Source: Monodelphis domestica (taxonomy: Eukaryota; Chordata; Mammalia; Didelphimorphia; Didelphidae). Taken from it: 64,000 nucleotides of DNA. Position numbers and translations under genes: made by a program. The notes beneath the pieces are model-generated. The model made no database searches and had not been told where the DNA came from. It saw only the letters and a program-made list of their open reading frames with translations. Location of the stretch: positions 344,625,850 through 344,689,849 of the forward strand of contig NC_077230.1 of assembly GCF_027887165.1 (NCBI RefSeq), read 5' to 3'. This document shows positions 21,240 through 31,679 of this stretch, piece by piece (the first letter of the stretch is position 1; the number at the start of each line of letters is the position of its first letter).

Positions 21240-22740
21240 TTTCAAGATGGCCATTCCAAGATGGCTGCTGGGGTCTGTGGTGCAGCCTCAAAACCCCCTT
21301 GAGCAAGCCAAGCCCTTAGAATTCTATGTGGCTTACCCCTTAAGCTCTTAGCCACCTAAAGATAGAGGAGAATGTTGGCACAAAACTGCTCTCTTTAAAC
21401 TTAAAAAATAGTAGTAGTCTCTCGGTAACCGAGGATGACGATTGTCTTTGTGCGTTTTCATCGATGATAGATGAGTGTGCACAAAGACACTTGTGCATGA
21501 AGATTTAAGTGGAAAAGTCGATGCACAGAGACAGTCCCACTCTCTGGGCGTTAGAAGCCTGGGTCCAGTGGCACGAAAAATCATTACACTTGGAGACTTC
21601 CTCAGCTGCATTGGATGGCCGCGTTGTCTTTTGTGCTCCAACATGCCCTGAGCACTCCACAGTGCTTTGCTGTGTCGCCATCTCAGCCGTTGAACCTTCT
21701 TATTGGTTTGTTCCGTCTGTTCAGCCGAAGCAGTCTTCACATGCTGGGTGAGCAAAGCCCTGGTTCACCAGGGGTCTACAACCCGATGGCTACCCTCACA
21801 AGGTTTAGCCGGCCTGTCAAAGCCGTTGCCCAGGGTGTGGTCGCTGCCACATGCTAGCAGCTACTGGGAGCCACAAGTGAGAGCTGGGTGTCAGGTGAGG
21901 GTCAGAGGCTGGAGATCTGCCCTAGGAGGGTATGACAAGCCCTCCATACCAGAGATACTACCCCTCCCTGAGCACCCCATACACCCCAAACTTAAAAAAT
22001 ACTAATATAGTAAACAGACAAACCTAAACTTATCTTTGATCTCATTATCCTGACTGGCTCACCAAAACTGGATTTGGGGTGAGGAAAGAACAAGAGGAAA
22101 CATATAAATAATTAAGATTTACTGGTTGGGAAGGGGAGGAAGGAACAGGGGTTAGGAGAAACTTATACTAGTTATCTAACATCTAATATCTATAAACTAT
22201 CTAAACTTATCTTATTAAGCTAAGCAGTAAAATCCCCAATAGCTAAGTCTCACACCAGGAGTCCAATTAAATGGGCCAGGATCTTCAGTTGGTTAGTCTA
22301 TCTTCAATCTTCAAAGCTGCCAGCATCCAAAAGATTTCTTTCCTTCTGTTGGTCTCAGGAGAAAGCCTCTCCAAGCCTCAACCTCAGGTCCTTCCAGGAG
22401 AGAGAGATCTATGAGAATCTTTCCCAGATCTCAAGCCTCAGGCTCCCATGTGACCCTTAGTCACATGCTCCTGTCAATTACCAGTCTCTGACATTTGCAC
22501 CTCTGTTTTTGCAAACCATTCATCCTTTATCACACTAGTATAAAAGAACAAAAAAGGAACAAATAGAAAGGAGAAAAACTGACCCCCTTTTTTCATGGAG
22601 ACACATGTCAGTCTTGGAAGGAGGAAGGTTCGGTACTTGTCCCCTTCCAGCATTGTCTCTTGCAAGATGGTCAACAGAGAAGTCAAACCAAGAAAAAGAA
22701 ACCAAAAAGCAAAATAGCCAAGACTTTTGTCACTCTTTTT
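21240..22740 (-). mobile_element. Probable leader and 5' LTR region of the retrovirus, itself interrupted
   Basis: It lies where the 5' LTR should be. Sequence at 21240-21396 and 22002-22740 is unrelated to other elements here and resembles the candidate LTR at 11764-12466 in its minus-strand layout (AT-rich 3' part, pyrimidine-rich middle). A tRNA primer-binding site could not be called with confidence. The string TGCCAACATT on the minus strand near 21375 only weakly resembles a lysine-tRNA site. The block is split by the insertion at 21411-21987. Confidence 0.4.
21411..21987. mobile_element. 577-bp retroposed insertion of unknown family with 14-bp target duplication
   Basis: It is flanked by the exact direct repeat AAACTTAAAAAATA at 21397-21410 and 21988-22001. 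The inserted sequence is richer in GC and CpG than its surroundings. It starts near TCTCTCGGTAACCGAG (a small palindrome at 21421-21433) and contains GTCTTTGTGC/GCACAAAGAC inverted arms (21444-21453, 21479-21488). It ends ATACACCCC without a poly(A) tail. Lack of an A-tail would suit an RTE-type element, but I cannot name it. Open frames in it are short. Confidence 0.7.
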
Positions 22741-22894
22741 AAGACATCCCCAATTTGAGCTTCAAGGCCATTTGGAAAGACTTTCCAAAGCTGGTGGTTA
22801 GCAGACTATAAACCAGTTACAGAATGTCTACATATGCTCTATAATCATTCCTTGGCATTTACATGACACTTCATCATGATTCTCTAGGAATTTG

Positions 22895-23025
22895 TCTTAT
22901 GTGACCTTGTGCAAGTCATTTAACTCCTGCAAGCCTCAGTTTCTTCATCTGTAAAATGAGAGTCCTAGACTACATGGCTTTTAAAATCCCTTTCAAATCC
23001 CTAAATCTATGATTGCATGGAGTGA
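22895..23025 (+). mobile_element. MIR SINE fragment
   Basis: TGTGACCTTGTGCAAGTCAT, CCTCAGTTTCTTCATCTG and TAAAATGAGAG, followed by a CCCTTTCAAATCCCTAAATC end, are diagnostic of MIR-type SINEs. Confidence 0.85.
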
Positions 23026-23489
23026 TAAGATCATGAATCACCAATTCTAATGTTTCTTCCATCTTCTTATCCTGCATAAATCCTTACTGCTAATACTTAC
23101 CTCCTAATTTATTTTTAATTAAAGAGCTCTTCTTTATATATCTAAATATCTCATTAGTTTCAGGGCCTTGCACAATTCTGGCTCAGTGAGTGAAAGTGGG
23201 CATTTGCTTCACTTTCACTAGTAACAGCCAAGATGCCCATAACTTACAGCTGGGCATCTAGACAGTTCCCTAGGCTAAATTAACACCTTGGTCCTCTTTT
23301 ACTAACCTGTTTTTTCATGCTTCAGGATAAGCCAGTCATGTCCTCTAGTCCTGTCTCTACATACCAGTGGCATAAAACACTCTCTAGTGTTGAACTCTTC
23401 CCTTATATGCTTTGCATTATAGTTGATCCTCCCTTCAGGGAAACATGAAATTGTCTTCCCATCATACCCTTGTACTTTTCGGAACCAGA

Positions 23490-23640
23490 ATAGAAGCTCC
23501 TCTGTGTGACCTTGGGCAAGTCATTAACCCTACTTCTTTGGGTCTTCACCACCACTACAAAGTCCTCTGGCTCCCTCTACCCCGACTTCACAGAGGACTG
23601 AGAGGACAGAAGGAGATCAGAACTGTAAAACTGCTTTGAA
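23490..23640 (+). mobile_element. MIR-like SINE fragment
   Basis: CTGTGTGACCTTGGGCAAGT, then CTTTGGGTCTTCACC, is a degraded MIR core. The ~465 bp before it (23025-23490) shows nothing assignable. Confidence 0.5.
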
Positions 23641-23849
23641 AATGGAAGCCATCTAGAATTCCATGGTGCTTATCTGAAGGAGCTGAAGGCAGTGTCATTC
23701 TATAGGATTTATTTATGAGACTCAGATAAAGTTTATTTCAGCTATTATTAATCTGGTCTTAACTCACTGGAAAACACGCTGTGCCCTTCATACAGGAAGA
23801 TGAGTCATCCTTTCTTTTGACTGCATTATTAGTTTAGTAGATCAGAGTA

Positions 23850-23935
23850 ATGTTGAGGATGGAGTGCATCTGGATTTCAAGGAGGTGTTGGACAAACTCT
23901 CTGGCAACATCCTCATGGACCACATAGAACAGGGG
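23850..23935 (+). mobile_element. CR1/L3 LINE fragment (reverse transcriptase motif)
   Basis: The frame from 23864 reads HLDFKEVLDKLSGNIL, a degraded form of the CR1/L3 'LDFSKAFDKVPHDIL' motif. It is probably the upstream part of the same element whose 3' end is at 24540-25030, with a SINE between them. Confidence 0.65.
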
Positions 23936-24059
23936 GCAAGTGAAATCCAACAAGCATTCATCAGGGAGGGCTCAGTGGACAGAGATAGAGACAGGAGGAA
24001 GGGAAGTGGACCAGATGACCTCAAAAGACCCCTCAAGTGCTATGCCTTAGGGACTTTAG

Positions 24060-24235
24060 TAGAGTACAAAGAGCACTGGAATGAGAGGGCTTAAGTTCAG
24101 ATCTGGCCTCAGACACTTCCTAGCTACATGACCCTGGGCAAATCATTTAACCCCAGTTGCCTAACCCTTCCTGCTCTCGGAAATGATACTTAGCATCATT
24201 TCTAAGTCATAAGGTAATGTTTTAAAATAAAAAGC
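24060..24235 (+). mobile_element. Marsupial tRNA-derived SINE
   Basis: CAGATCTGGCCTCAGACACT, TCCTAGCTACATGACCCTGG, GTTGCCTAACCCTTCCTGC and an AATAAAAAG tail define the standard SINE body. It is degraded at the 5' end. Confidence 0.75.
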
Positions 24236-24539
24236 ACCTACTGATGACTGCAGAGTGGTCTGCTCAATCCTGGGGGAAGTGGCAAAAGTTTGGATAAGAC
24301 AGGATACCTGCCCTTAGGTAATTTCAGTTTTGTTGGGGCAAGACACCTACATAAAAATAATACATAGGTGAGAGAGGCAAGACCAAGAAGTTTAATGGCA
24401 CCCCAAAAAGTTACTTTGATTTTGGGCTGAATCAATATATACCTAGGATCCAGAGGGAAGAAAATGACTCTTTTTTTTTGTCCTGGTCAAACCCCATGTA
24501 CAATATTGCAGTCTAAATCCTAAAATGTAGGGTATATTT

Positions 24540-25030
24540 TAAGAAGGGCATTGGATAACTGGAGTGTGTCCAGAAGAGGAAAGCTAGAATATGGTGGGAC
24601 TTAGAGACCATGCCATTCACAGATTCATGGAAAAAAATGAGGGACATTTTAATCTGTTGAAGAAAAAACATAAGGGAATAGGACATGAGAACTGTCATCA
24701 AGGATTTGAAAAGCTGGTCTGTGGAAGAGAGATTAGACTGTTCTAGTTGGCCTCTGAGGGCAGAATCAGAAGCAACTGGTGGAAAATATGGAAAGATTGA
24801 TTTAGGTTTGATGAAAGATACATCATCTGATCATTTATTGTCATTCCAAAGTGGAATGTATTACATTGGAGATAATGAGCTGCTCATCACTAGAGGTCTT
24901 CTAGTAACGTCCAAATGAATTCTTGTTTGGAGGGCTTTGAAGAGATTCTTGCTTGAGTCTTGTTAAGCCTAGACAGTCTCTGGGTTCCCTTTCAGATCTG
25001 AAATTCTGTGATTCTCTAGGAACTTGCAAA
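24540..25030 (+). mobile_element. CR1/L3 LINE 3' end
   Basis: The sequence runs AAGGGCATTGGATAACTGGA, GGATTTGAAAAGCTGGTCTG, GTGGAAGAGAGATTAGACTG, AGGGCAGAATCAGAAGCAAC and TCTGAAATTCTGTGATTCT. This is the familiar order of the L3/CR1 tail in amniotes. Confidence 0.8.
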
Positions 25031-25079
25031 GTAGTCCCTAGCCTGGGCTGGTGACTTAACGAAACTTCGCCCAGCCCAT

Positions 25080-25910
25080 GGAGTGGTATTTCAGAGTTTA
25101 TAGGTAGATGGTTCATTGGACAGAGCTCTGGGCCTGGTGTCAAGAAGACTTGAATTCAAAAACTGCCTCAGACACTTAGCTAAGAACACAAACTTGAGCA
25201 GGTCACTCAATCTCTGCTCAACTAAGTTTCCTCATCTATAAAATGGGGATATGATAGCACCCCACTCTGGGACTGTTGGAAGAATTCAATATTATATTTG
25301 TGAAGTGTTTTGTGAACCTTAAAGTGCTACAGACATACCAATTTTTTATTGTTATTGTATTGTGGCTCTTGGTGCACATCTGAAGAGAGAGAGCAGAACA
25401 GGCAGACAGGATGTGATGACCTGAGGAATTCTTCCTCTGACTTGACTCCTTATGGGTGTCCAAGTGTTAGCAGCATGGAGTGGAAATGGAATTGTCCTGG
25501 CAATGCAAGGAGATCTGGATTTCAGCTCTGCCTCTGCTACTCCCTAGCTTTGTAACCTGGAACAAGAAATTTCTCTTTCTTGGACCTCAGTTTACTTGCC
25601 CAAAGAATGACAGGATTAAATTCAAGATGGGTTTCCCAGCTTCAAAACTGTAGTTTTCTCCTTAACAACTCCTAGAATGTATTTTTACAGAGCACTTTGC
25701 TCACACCAAATCAGTGAGGTAGGCAATGCAAGTATCATTATCCCCATTTCACCAAAGAGGAAACTGAGGCGAAGTTAAATACTTCATCCACAGATAAAAA
25801 CCTAGTAAATGTTGTATTCTAGGTGACTTGCCCAAGGTTACATGCTGAATGAGTGGCAGAGATGGAATTAGAAGCTGGATCTCACTCCTAAGCCAGGGTT
25901 CTTTTCCACT
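25080..25910 (+). mobile_element. Cluster of three MIR/THER-type SINE fragments
   Basis: Approximate copies are at 25080-25335 (TTCCTCATCTATAAAATGGG), 25440-25650 (GGACCTCAGTTTACTTGCCC) and 25680-25910 (CCCCATTTCACCAAAGAGG, ACTTGCCCAAGGTTACATGC). They are separated by short unassigned sequence. No gene is seen. Confidence 0.7.
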
Positions 25911-26550
25911 ATTTTTAGTAAAAAAAATGAGCAGAAGAAGATATGGTAAGGAAGGTTGAGGCAGCATCCTCTTAGAGCTCAGGAGTAAAAGTGACAGCCA
26001 AGCTCTGATAAGGGAAGGAATGACAGGCAGGGATTTTTAAAGTTAGAGAATGTCAAGGCTAGAAAGAGTTGAAGCAATCTGAGGAAGGAGAGGTCAGGTA
26101 GAGCAAGTAGAAATTGCCCACTGCTCCTCTGAAGCTTTAAAAGACAAAGCCTGGAAAAGCATCTGAGTCTAGAAAACAAGTCAAAGTCAGTTTGTCACCC
26201 ACGCTTTTGAGAAGAAGAGCTTGAAAACAAATAGTGACAGAGTCATCAAGGCTACATACAGCACTGTGCCTAGATGTCTCTGTTTCTTTATTTCATGCTC
26301 TCAAGGATATTTTTTCTTTTAGATTGATATGCAAGAATAAACCATTCATCATTACTTACACATGGATGATCATTATAAATGAAAGCTTTCTTTCCAAACA
26401 TAAAAGCAACTAATTCAATACAATTTTACAAAAAAGGTCTCACAAAGCAATGGCAAGGGAATGGTTCATACAGTTATTTCATGATAGAACACTACCCTGG
26501 AGTAGGCACCAGGAGAAACAGATTCCATTTGGATGGTGTCACTGACTTGG
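25910..26550. other. Unassigned single-copy-like sequence
   Basis: I see no open frame with family features and no recognisable element across this 640 bp. The open frames in it are short and of ordinary composition. Confidence 0.4.
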
Positions 26551-26554
26551 CAAG

Positions 26555-26705
26555 CAAAGTGTTTGATCTGAAACCAAAAGAACTGGATACAAATCCCAAC
26601 TCTGATTTTTACTAGCCATGTGACCTTGGATGGGTTGCTTTCTCTGGGCCTGAGTTTCCTCCTCTGTAAAGCAAGGATGGTGTAGATGATCCCTAAGGCC
26701 CTTTC
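26555..26705 (+). mobile_element. MIR SINE fragment
   Basis: GCCATGTGACCTTGGATGGG and CTGGGCCTGAGTTTCCTCCT, followed by GATGATCCCTAAGGCCCTTT, are the MIR core and 3' part. Confidence 0.8.
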
Positions 26706-26950
26706 CAGGGCAGCTGGATAGAGAATAGAAGGCTAGACCTTCTGGAGACAGGAAGTCTCATCTTTCCAAGTTCAAATCTGGCCTCAGACACCTACTTGTT
26801 GGGTGACCCTGGGCTTACTTTGTCTGCCTCAGTTTTTTTTCAGGTATAAAATGAGCTAAAGAAGGAAATGGCAAGCCATTCCAGTATCTTTGCCAAGAAA
26901 AAACCAAATGGAGCCACAAAGAGTTGGGCACAACTGCAAGGCCCATTCTA
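26706..26950 (+). mobile_element. MAR1-type SINE
   Basis: CAGCTGGATAG at the 5' end, CAAATCTGGCCTCAGACACC, GTCTGCCTCAG, AAATGGCAAGCCATTCCAGT, TCTTTGCCAAGAAAA and GAGTTGGGCACAACTG give the full order of a marsupial MAR1 copy. Confidence 0.85.
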
Positions 26951-27194
26951 GCTCTAAGATTCTTTGCTCTAAAGTCTCTTTCAACCCTGACATCCCATCT
27001 GAATGTCATGGTATTGTCTCCAGCTGTTCCTCTATTTCCCACTCTAGTGACACTCTCCCACTGATACTAGTTTTAGTCATTTCTATTTGGGTGTCTGCAC
27101 AGCCTGTACTTCATAGCTTTGTAATATTTCCTCACATATAGTTAGCACTTTAAAGAATTCGAAGTATTTTCACTTTCTTTCTTTCATTTGATTC

Positions 27195-27480
27195 TTCTAA
27201 AAGTCCCGAATCTGCCACTTACTACCCTTTGACATTAGGCAAATCCACTCTGGGCCTCAGCTTCCTCATCTGTAAAATGGGAATGGGAGTTAGGTTGCGC
27301 TAGATGATCTCCAACACTCTTTCCTGCCATGAAATAAGCAGTGCTGGAGTTATTTGCGCCCTTTTACAGAGAAAAACTCTGGAGAAAGAAATGGCATACC
27401 ACTTGAATATCTTTGCTAAGAAAACCCCATGGATGATTTGGTCACGAAGAGTCAAATGTGACTGAATTGACTGAACAACA
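27195..27480 (+). mobile_element. MIR fragment followed by MAR1 3' end
   Basis: MIR at about 27195-27330 (CTGGGCCTCAGCTTCCTCAT). The MAR1 tail is at about 27375-27480 (GAAATGGCATACCACTTGAA, GCTAAGAAAACCCCATGGAT, ACTGACTGAACAACAA). Confidence 0.8.
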
Positions 27481-27769
27481 ATACCACAGAGGAGGTAACA
27501 GAGACTGAAGTGACTTTCTCCAGGCTGCCCAGTAATGGATGGCAAATCTAGGACATAAAACTAGATATCCTGTCTACAAGTCAAGAGCCCTTTCCTCTGC
27601 ACAGGGTTTAAAATGAAGATGATCAAATTTTTAAAGGAACAAGAGCAATACATAATGATATCTAATGATAATAGCTAGTATTTAGCCAGTTGTAGTTACA
27701 GAGATAGTGCAAAAATGATCAGTCTCATTTTACAGATGGATTATAGAATTATTAAGGCTTCTCTACAAT

Positions 27770-28900
27770 ATCTTTGACAGGAAGTCATCTGCATCTGCTT
27801 GAAGACCAGTGATGTAGAACTCTCCACTTTTCATTGTAGCCTGAAGTCTATTATCAGACACATTGAATTACAGAGAAATTTGTCTTTTGTATTGAACGGA
27901 TATCCGCCTTCCTGAAACTTGTGACTGTTTCTTTTCATTTTACCCTCTGGAGAGAAGAGTAATAAGTGTGATCCCTTACCTACATGGCAGTCCTCCAAAT
28001 AGGTGAAGTTGGATCATACTGCCTATAAGCCTATTTTCTTAATTAAAAATTCCCAGGTCCTCTAAATCACTGGTGTCAAACTCAAAACAAAATGGTGGCC
28101 AACAAACCATGCATAAGAATCCCTGTGAGTGCCTATTGACTTATAAATCCACACATAACATTATCTATGTTTTAATGTATTTTTATTTATGTTGTTAAAT
28201 ATTTTCCAATTATATTTTAATTTGGTTTAGGCCATACTTGAGTGTTATGGGAGTGTATGTTTGAGATCTTTGCCCTAAATGATTCTTACATGCATCTCCA
28301 TCCCTTTTACTATCCTGGTTGCCTTCTTTTGCCTTAGTTTGCCAATTTCCTTCCTAAATTATGGCTGCAGAATTAGAAAATTGCTCAGACATGGTCTGGC
28401 TTAGTTAAAACATAGCAGGACTATGGTTTGTTTCTTTGAGGATATTCCACTTTGTTTGATACAACTAGAGATTCTATCAGCTTTTCTGTCTATCTTGTCC
28501 CAATATAAACTTATATTGAGCTGACAGACTGACTAAAAACCTTCCAATTTTTCTTAAACTGCTGTTAGACATGCCCATGTAAATATGGAATGCCTATCTA
28601 TTCTGTATTTGTGGAAGTAATTTTTTGAACCAAAGGGAAGATTTTCTATTTACCTCTATTGAATTTCATCTTAGAGGAGTCATTCCAATGTTCTAGTTTC
28701 TTGAGATCTTTGAAGATGCTAGTTCTATCCCCTAATGCTAACCCTTCCATCCAGCTTCCACCAATTTGATAAATAATTTGACTCTATCTTTATCTAAACC
28801 ATTGACAAAATGTTGAATGGCATAAAGGCAAAGAAAGAATGATGTGACTATCACTAGAAATGTCTCACCAAGTTATCATTGACCCATTAATCATTAGTCT
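27770..28900 (-). mobile_element. CR1/L3 LINE, minus strand, split by a hAT element
   Basis: The inverted CR1/L3 tail (ATCTGCTTGAAGACCAGTGA, GTAGCCTGAAGTC, ACCCTCTGGAGAGAAGAG) runs to 28059. It resumes at 28281 with TTACATGCATCTCCATCCC, ACTATCCTGGTTGCCTTC, TTACCTCTATTGAATTTCAT and CATTGACAAAATGTTGAATG. The element is otherwise continuous across the inserted transposon at 28068-28272. It is heavily diverged. Confidence 0.78.
28068..28272. mobile_element. Short non-autonomous hAT element with 8-bp target duplication
   Basis: The 205-bp AT-rich element is flanked by CTCTAAAT (28060-28067) and CCCTAAAT (28273-28280), which match at 7 of 8 positions. Its ends are inverted: CACTGGTGTCAAACTC on the left and CAAAGATCTCAAACAT when the right end is reverse-complemented. 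CA-TCTCAAAC termini are typical of hAT/Charlie-like elements. It interrupts a CR1/L3 copy. Confidence 0.82.
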
Positions 28901-29340
28901 TTAAGTCTGATAATTTTGGGGGCATTTAATCAGTTTCTGATTGTCCTATCATTTAGACCCTAGCACTCCCTGCCCCATTTTACCCAGGAGAAAAAATTAA
29001 ACCCAAGACTTCAGAAGCATTGTAATGGCAGCAAGTATGGAGGATAGTAATAAAGGTGAGGATCATGTCAGTGGAGAAGGTGTTGCTGGAGAAGATAACA
29101 CTGACCATAATGAAAGCATGGGTGAAGACGCCCATTCATTCAAGACAGGACACTCAGAACTCATCTGTCTGGCTTCAGTGTTTCCTTTCTTCTGTCCTGA
29201 TTATGAAATCTGTTTACAAATATCTGTATACCAGCCTCACACCATCCGCCCACCCCATAGGAGGCTGGAAGGACGATCAGATTCAACCAGAGGTATTTTT
29301 AACTTGGCTCCCTTCCTTCCTTCCTTCTTTCCATTTTCAG
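28900..29340. other. Unassigned sequence with one acidic open frame
   Basis: A plus-strand frame from 29025 begins MAASMEDSNKGEDH and stays acidic for about 45 residues before losing character. It is too short and lacks domain or motif support, so I do not call a gene. It lies just upstream of a CpG-rich patch. Confidence 0.35.
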
Positions 29341-29571
29341 CCTCTTGTGTCTGGCGGAGCCCCGCGCCACCCGGGGGAAAGGTGAAGATGAGGAGATAGA
29401 GACAGAATGTAACTGACAGTGTTTCCAGGGCAGACGCAAGGCATAGCCACAGGGAGGAGACGGCGACAGCCACTTTGATGGAAACTTCAGAGCTTGGATG
29501 TGGCGGGTTTGTTTTTTTTTTTAACTTTAAAACTTTCCTTATAAAATTGGCGCTTTCAGGAAAAGTGGTAT
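29341..29571 (+). promoter_or_regulatory. CpG-rich patch with splice-like borders and an E2F-like site
   Basis: After the pyrimidine run TTCCTTCTTTCCATTTTCAG the sequence becomes CpG-dense for about 130 bp (GGCGGAGCCCCGCGCCACCC, then GAGACGGCGACAGCC). AAAG|GTGAAG at 29378-29387 looks like a splice donor. TTGGCGCTTTC at about 29548-29558 resembles an E2F site. It could be a small exon, an old CpG-island remnant or chance. There is no coding evidence. Confidence 0.3.
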
Positions 29572-29597
29572 ATCTTACTGTATTGGGGAAAGGATAA

Positions 29598-29669
29598 GAG
29601 ATGAGAGAGAGAGAGACAGACAGAGAGAGAGAAGGAGACAGAGAGAGAGAGAGACACAGAGAGAGAGAC

Positions 29670-29702
<33 letters not shown>

Positions 29703-29795
29703 GGAGGGAGGAAGAGGCGGGAGAGAGATGGAGGGAGGGAGAGAGGGAGAGGGAAGGAGGGAAGGAGAAATGGAGAGAGGAAGGGAGAAGGAGAG
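29598..29795 (+). repeat. GA/GAGACA-rich polypurine microsatellite
   Basis: About 200 bp of GAGAGA with interspersed ACAGA and GGGAGG units, nearly pure purine on the plus strand. An Arg/Glu open frame through it (RERDRERE) is a by-product. Confidence 0.93.
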
Positions 29796-29945
29796 AATTT
29801 ACTCTAGGTGGACCAACTCAGCTATTGAGTGGTGATCTAAAATACATGTATGTACACATATATGTATGTCTACACATGCACATTTACATCTGTTCTCCAG
29901 TCTCTGTCATTGGCTAACATCTTCTTTCTCTATATTGTGTTGTTA

Positions 29946-30192
29946 AACTGGGGTTTATGGATCCCCCAAAGGATTTGTGGATCGATTTCAGGATCTGGAA
30001 TTTGGGTTTTTAGAAAGATGTTTTGATTTTTTATTTAATTGGCTTTCTTTGTAACTCAGATCAGGGCAGAGGGTAATCTAGTAATGGAGAGTAAGAAGCA
30101 TGGCTAAGCCTTCTAATTTCATAGGAATTGGTCCATAGGCTTCCCAAGACTTCCAGAGGTGTTTATGACACAAAAAAGATTAAGAATCCCTC
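29946..30192 (+). mobile_element. Probable non-autonomous hAT-like (MER-type) element
   Basis: GTTAAACTGGGGTTTATGGA opens it. TTGGTCCATAGGCTTCCCAA and GACACAAAAAAGATTAAGAA followed by TCCCTC close it. The ends form an imperfect inverted repeat of the TTCTTAATCTGGGG type. A second copy of the same kind starts at 37733 and a third end is near 45100-45125. The family name is unknown to me. Confidence 0.6.
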
Positions 30193-30384
30193 TTAAAGGG
30201 GAGCTGGGTAGCCCAGTGGATTGAGAGCCAGGTCTAGAGACAGGTGGTCCTAGCTTCAAACCTGGGCTCAGACACTTCCCAGCTGTGTGACCCTGGGCAA
30301 AGTCACTTAACCCCCATTGCCTAGCCTTTACCATTCTTCTGCCTTGAAGCCAAAGGCAGAAGGTAAGGGTTTAAAAAAAAAAAA
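30193..30384 (+). mobile_element. Full-length marsupial SINE with 11-bp target duplication
   Basis: The order is GGGGAGCTGGGTAGCCCAGT, TTCAAACCTGGGCTCAGACA, CACTTAACCCCCATTGCCTA, CCATTCTTCTGCCTTGAAGC, GGTAAGGGTTT and an A-tail. It is flanked by AAGAATCCCTC at 30182-30192 and 30385-30395. The 5' part is tRNA-like and should carry a pol III promoter. It has landed in the end of the hAT-like element to its left. Confidence 0.9.
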
Positions 30385-30459
30385 AAGAATCCCTCGATCC
30401 CTCTGCTTTTTTTTTTTTTTTGGCCCTACCAGAGCTTTTATTTCAATGTAAACCATGTA

Positions 30460-31270
30460 AACATGAGCTCAAGTGGATGATTCAGTGGATGGAGAGTTGT
30501 TCGTAGAGTCAGGAAGCCCTGAGTTAAAATTCACTTTTAGATACTTACTAGTTGTGTGTGATACTGGGCAAGTCACAGAACTTTCTCTTTGTATAATAAT
30601 CTGGAAAATGGGGATAATAATGATATCTTGCCCCTGAGAGTTGTTGTGAAGATCAAACAAAATAATATTTATAAGTACCTTGCAAATCTTAAAGCATAAT
30701 CGAAAGCATGAAAGAGACCTATCTATATAGATCTCTGTTTGTCTCTCTGTCTCTGTCTCTGATTCTCTATCTATCTGTCTATCTCTTCCCTTGAATACTA
30801 ACCTGTCTCTCAAGATCCAGAGCTCTGGACCTGGAGCTAGGAAGACTAATCTTTCTGAGTTCAAATATGGCCTTAGACACTTACTAGCTGTGGGACTCTG
30901 GGCAAGTCATTTAACTATGTCTGCCTCAGTTTCCTCATGTGTAAGATGAACTGGAGAAGGAAAAGGCAAACCACTCCAGATATGACTTTAAAATGATGAA
31001 CAACAAAGAACCTATCTAAAGCTAAGCTTATCTCTCCCCCAAACCTTCCCCATGCCTTGCATACTTCCCCTCCCTCTGCATCACTACCCTCTTAGAATCT
31101 TTAGTTTCCTTTTAGAATCAGCACAGCTGCCATCTTCTCTAATAAGCTTTTCCTGAATCTCTTCTCTACCCCTCCTCAAGCTATATTGTATTCACTTATC
31201 TGTTTGTGTGTTGTATCATGCTTCTCCTCACTCACACCTAGGGAAAATGTAAGTCCCTTAAGAAGGTAAC
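30460..31270 (+). mobile_element. MIR/THER copy, MAR1 copy and L2 3' end in series
   Basis: MIR/THER-type at about 30460-30710 (GGCAAGTCACAGAACTTTCT, GAGAGTTGTTGTGAAGATC). MAR1 is at about 30820-31010 (GTCTGCCTCAGTTTCCTCAT, AAAGGCAAACCACTCCAG). The L2 tail is at about 31030-31270 (CTAATAAGCTTTTCCTGAAT, TAGGGAAAATGTAAGTCCCT). A TCTATC/TCTGTC short repeat lies at 30720-30785. Confidence 0.75.
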
Positions 31271-31655
<385 letters not shown>

Positions 31656-31679
31656 TTCATCAATAAATGTAAATATTCT

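Larger units (their letters stand above)
16261..21240 (-). mobile_element. Class I (gamma-like) endogenous retrovirus, minus strand, 3'-truncated
   Basis: Read on the minus strand the order is leader (about 21240-20853), gag (20852-19663), an Asn/Glu-rich linker (19586-19386), protease (19184 to about 18850), reverse transcriptase, RNase H and integrase (to 16261). The integrase stops inside its catalytic core. Its last part, env and the 3' LTR are not seen. The reading frame changes repeatedly and stops are present, so it is an old defective copy. Gag MHR, a single zinc knuckle and gamma-type polymerase residues support class I. Confidence 0.88.

Noticed and set aside
21348-22005. Cluster of open frames up to 135 residues on both strands
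   Set aside because: All lie in the GC-richer 577-bp insertion. No family features and mutually overlapping, so probably composition effects.
29025-29399. Acidic frame MAASMEDSNKGEDH... as a gene
   Set aside because: Only about 45 residues keep character, with no domain and no exon structure; kept only as context for the CpG patch.
29601-29807. Arg/Glu/Asp open frame
   Set aside because: Translation of the GA-rich microsatellite, although it resembles RE/RD-rich splicing proteins.
30193-30270. tRNA gene
   Set aside because: The tRNA-like start belongs to a SINE (A-tail and target duplication present), and the cloverleaf is not intact.
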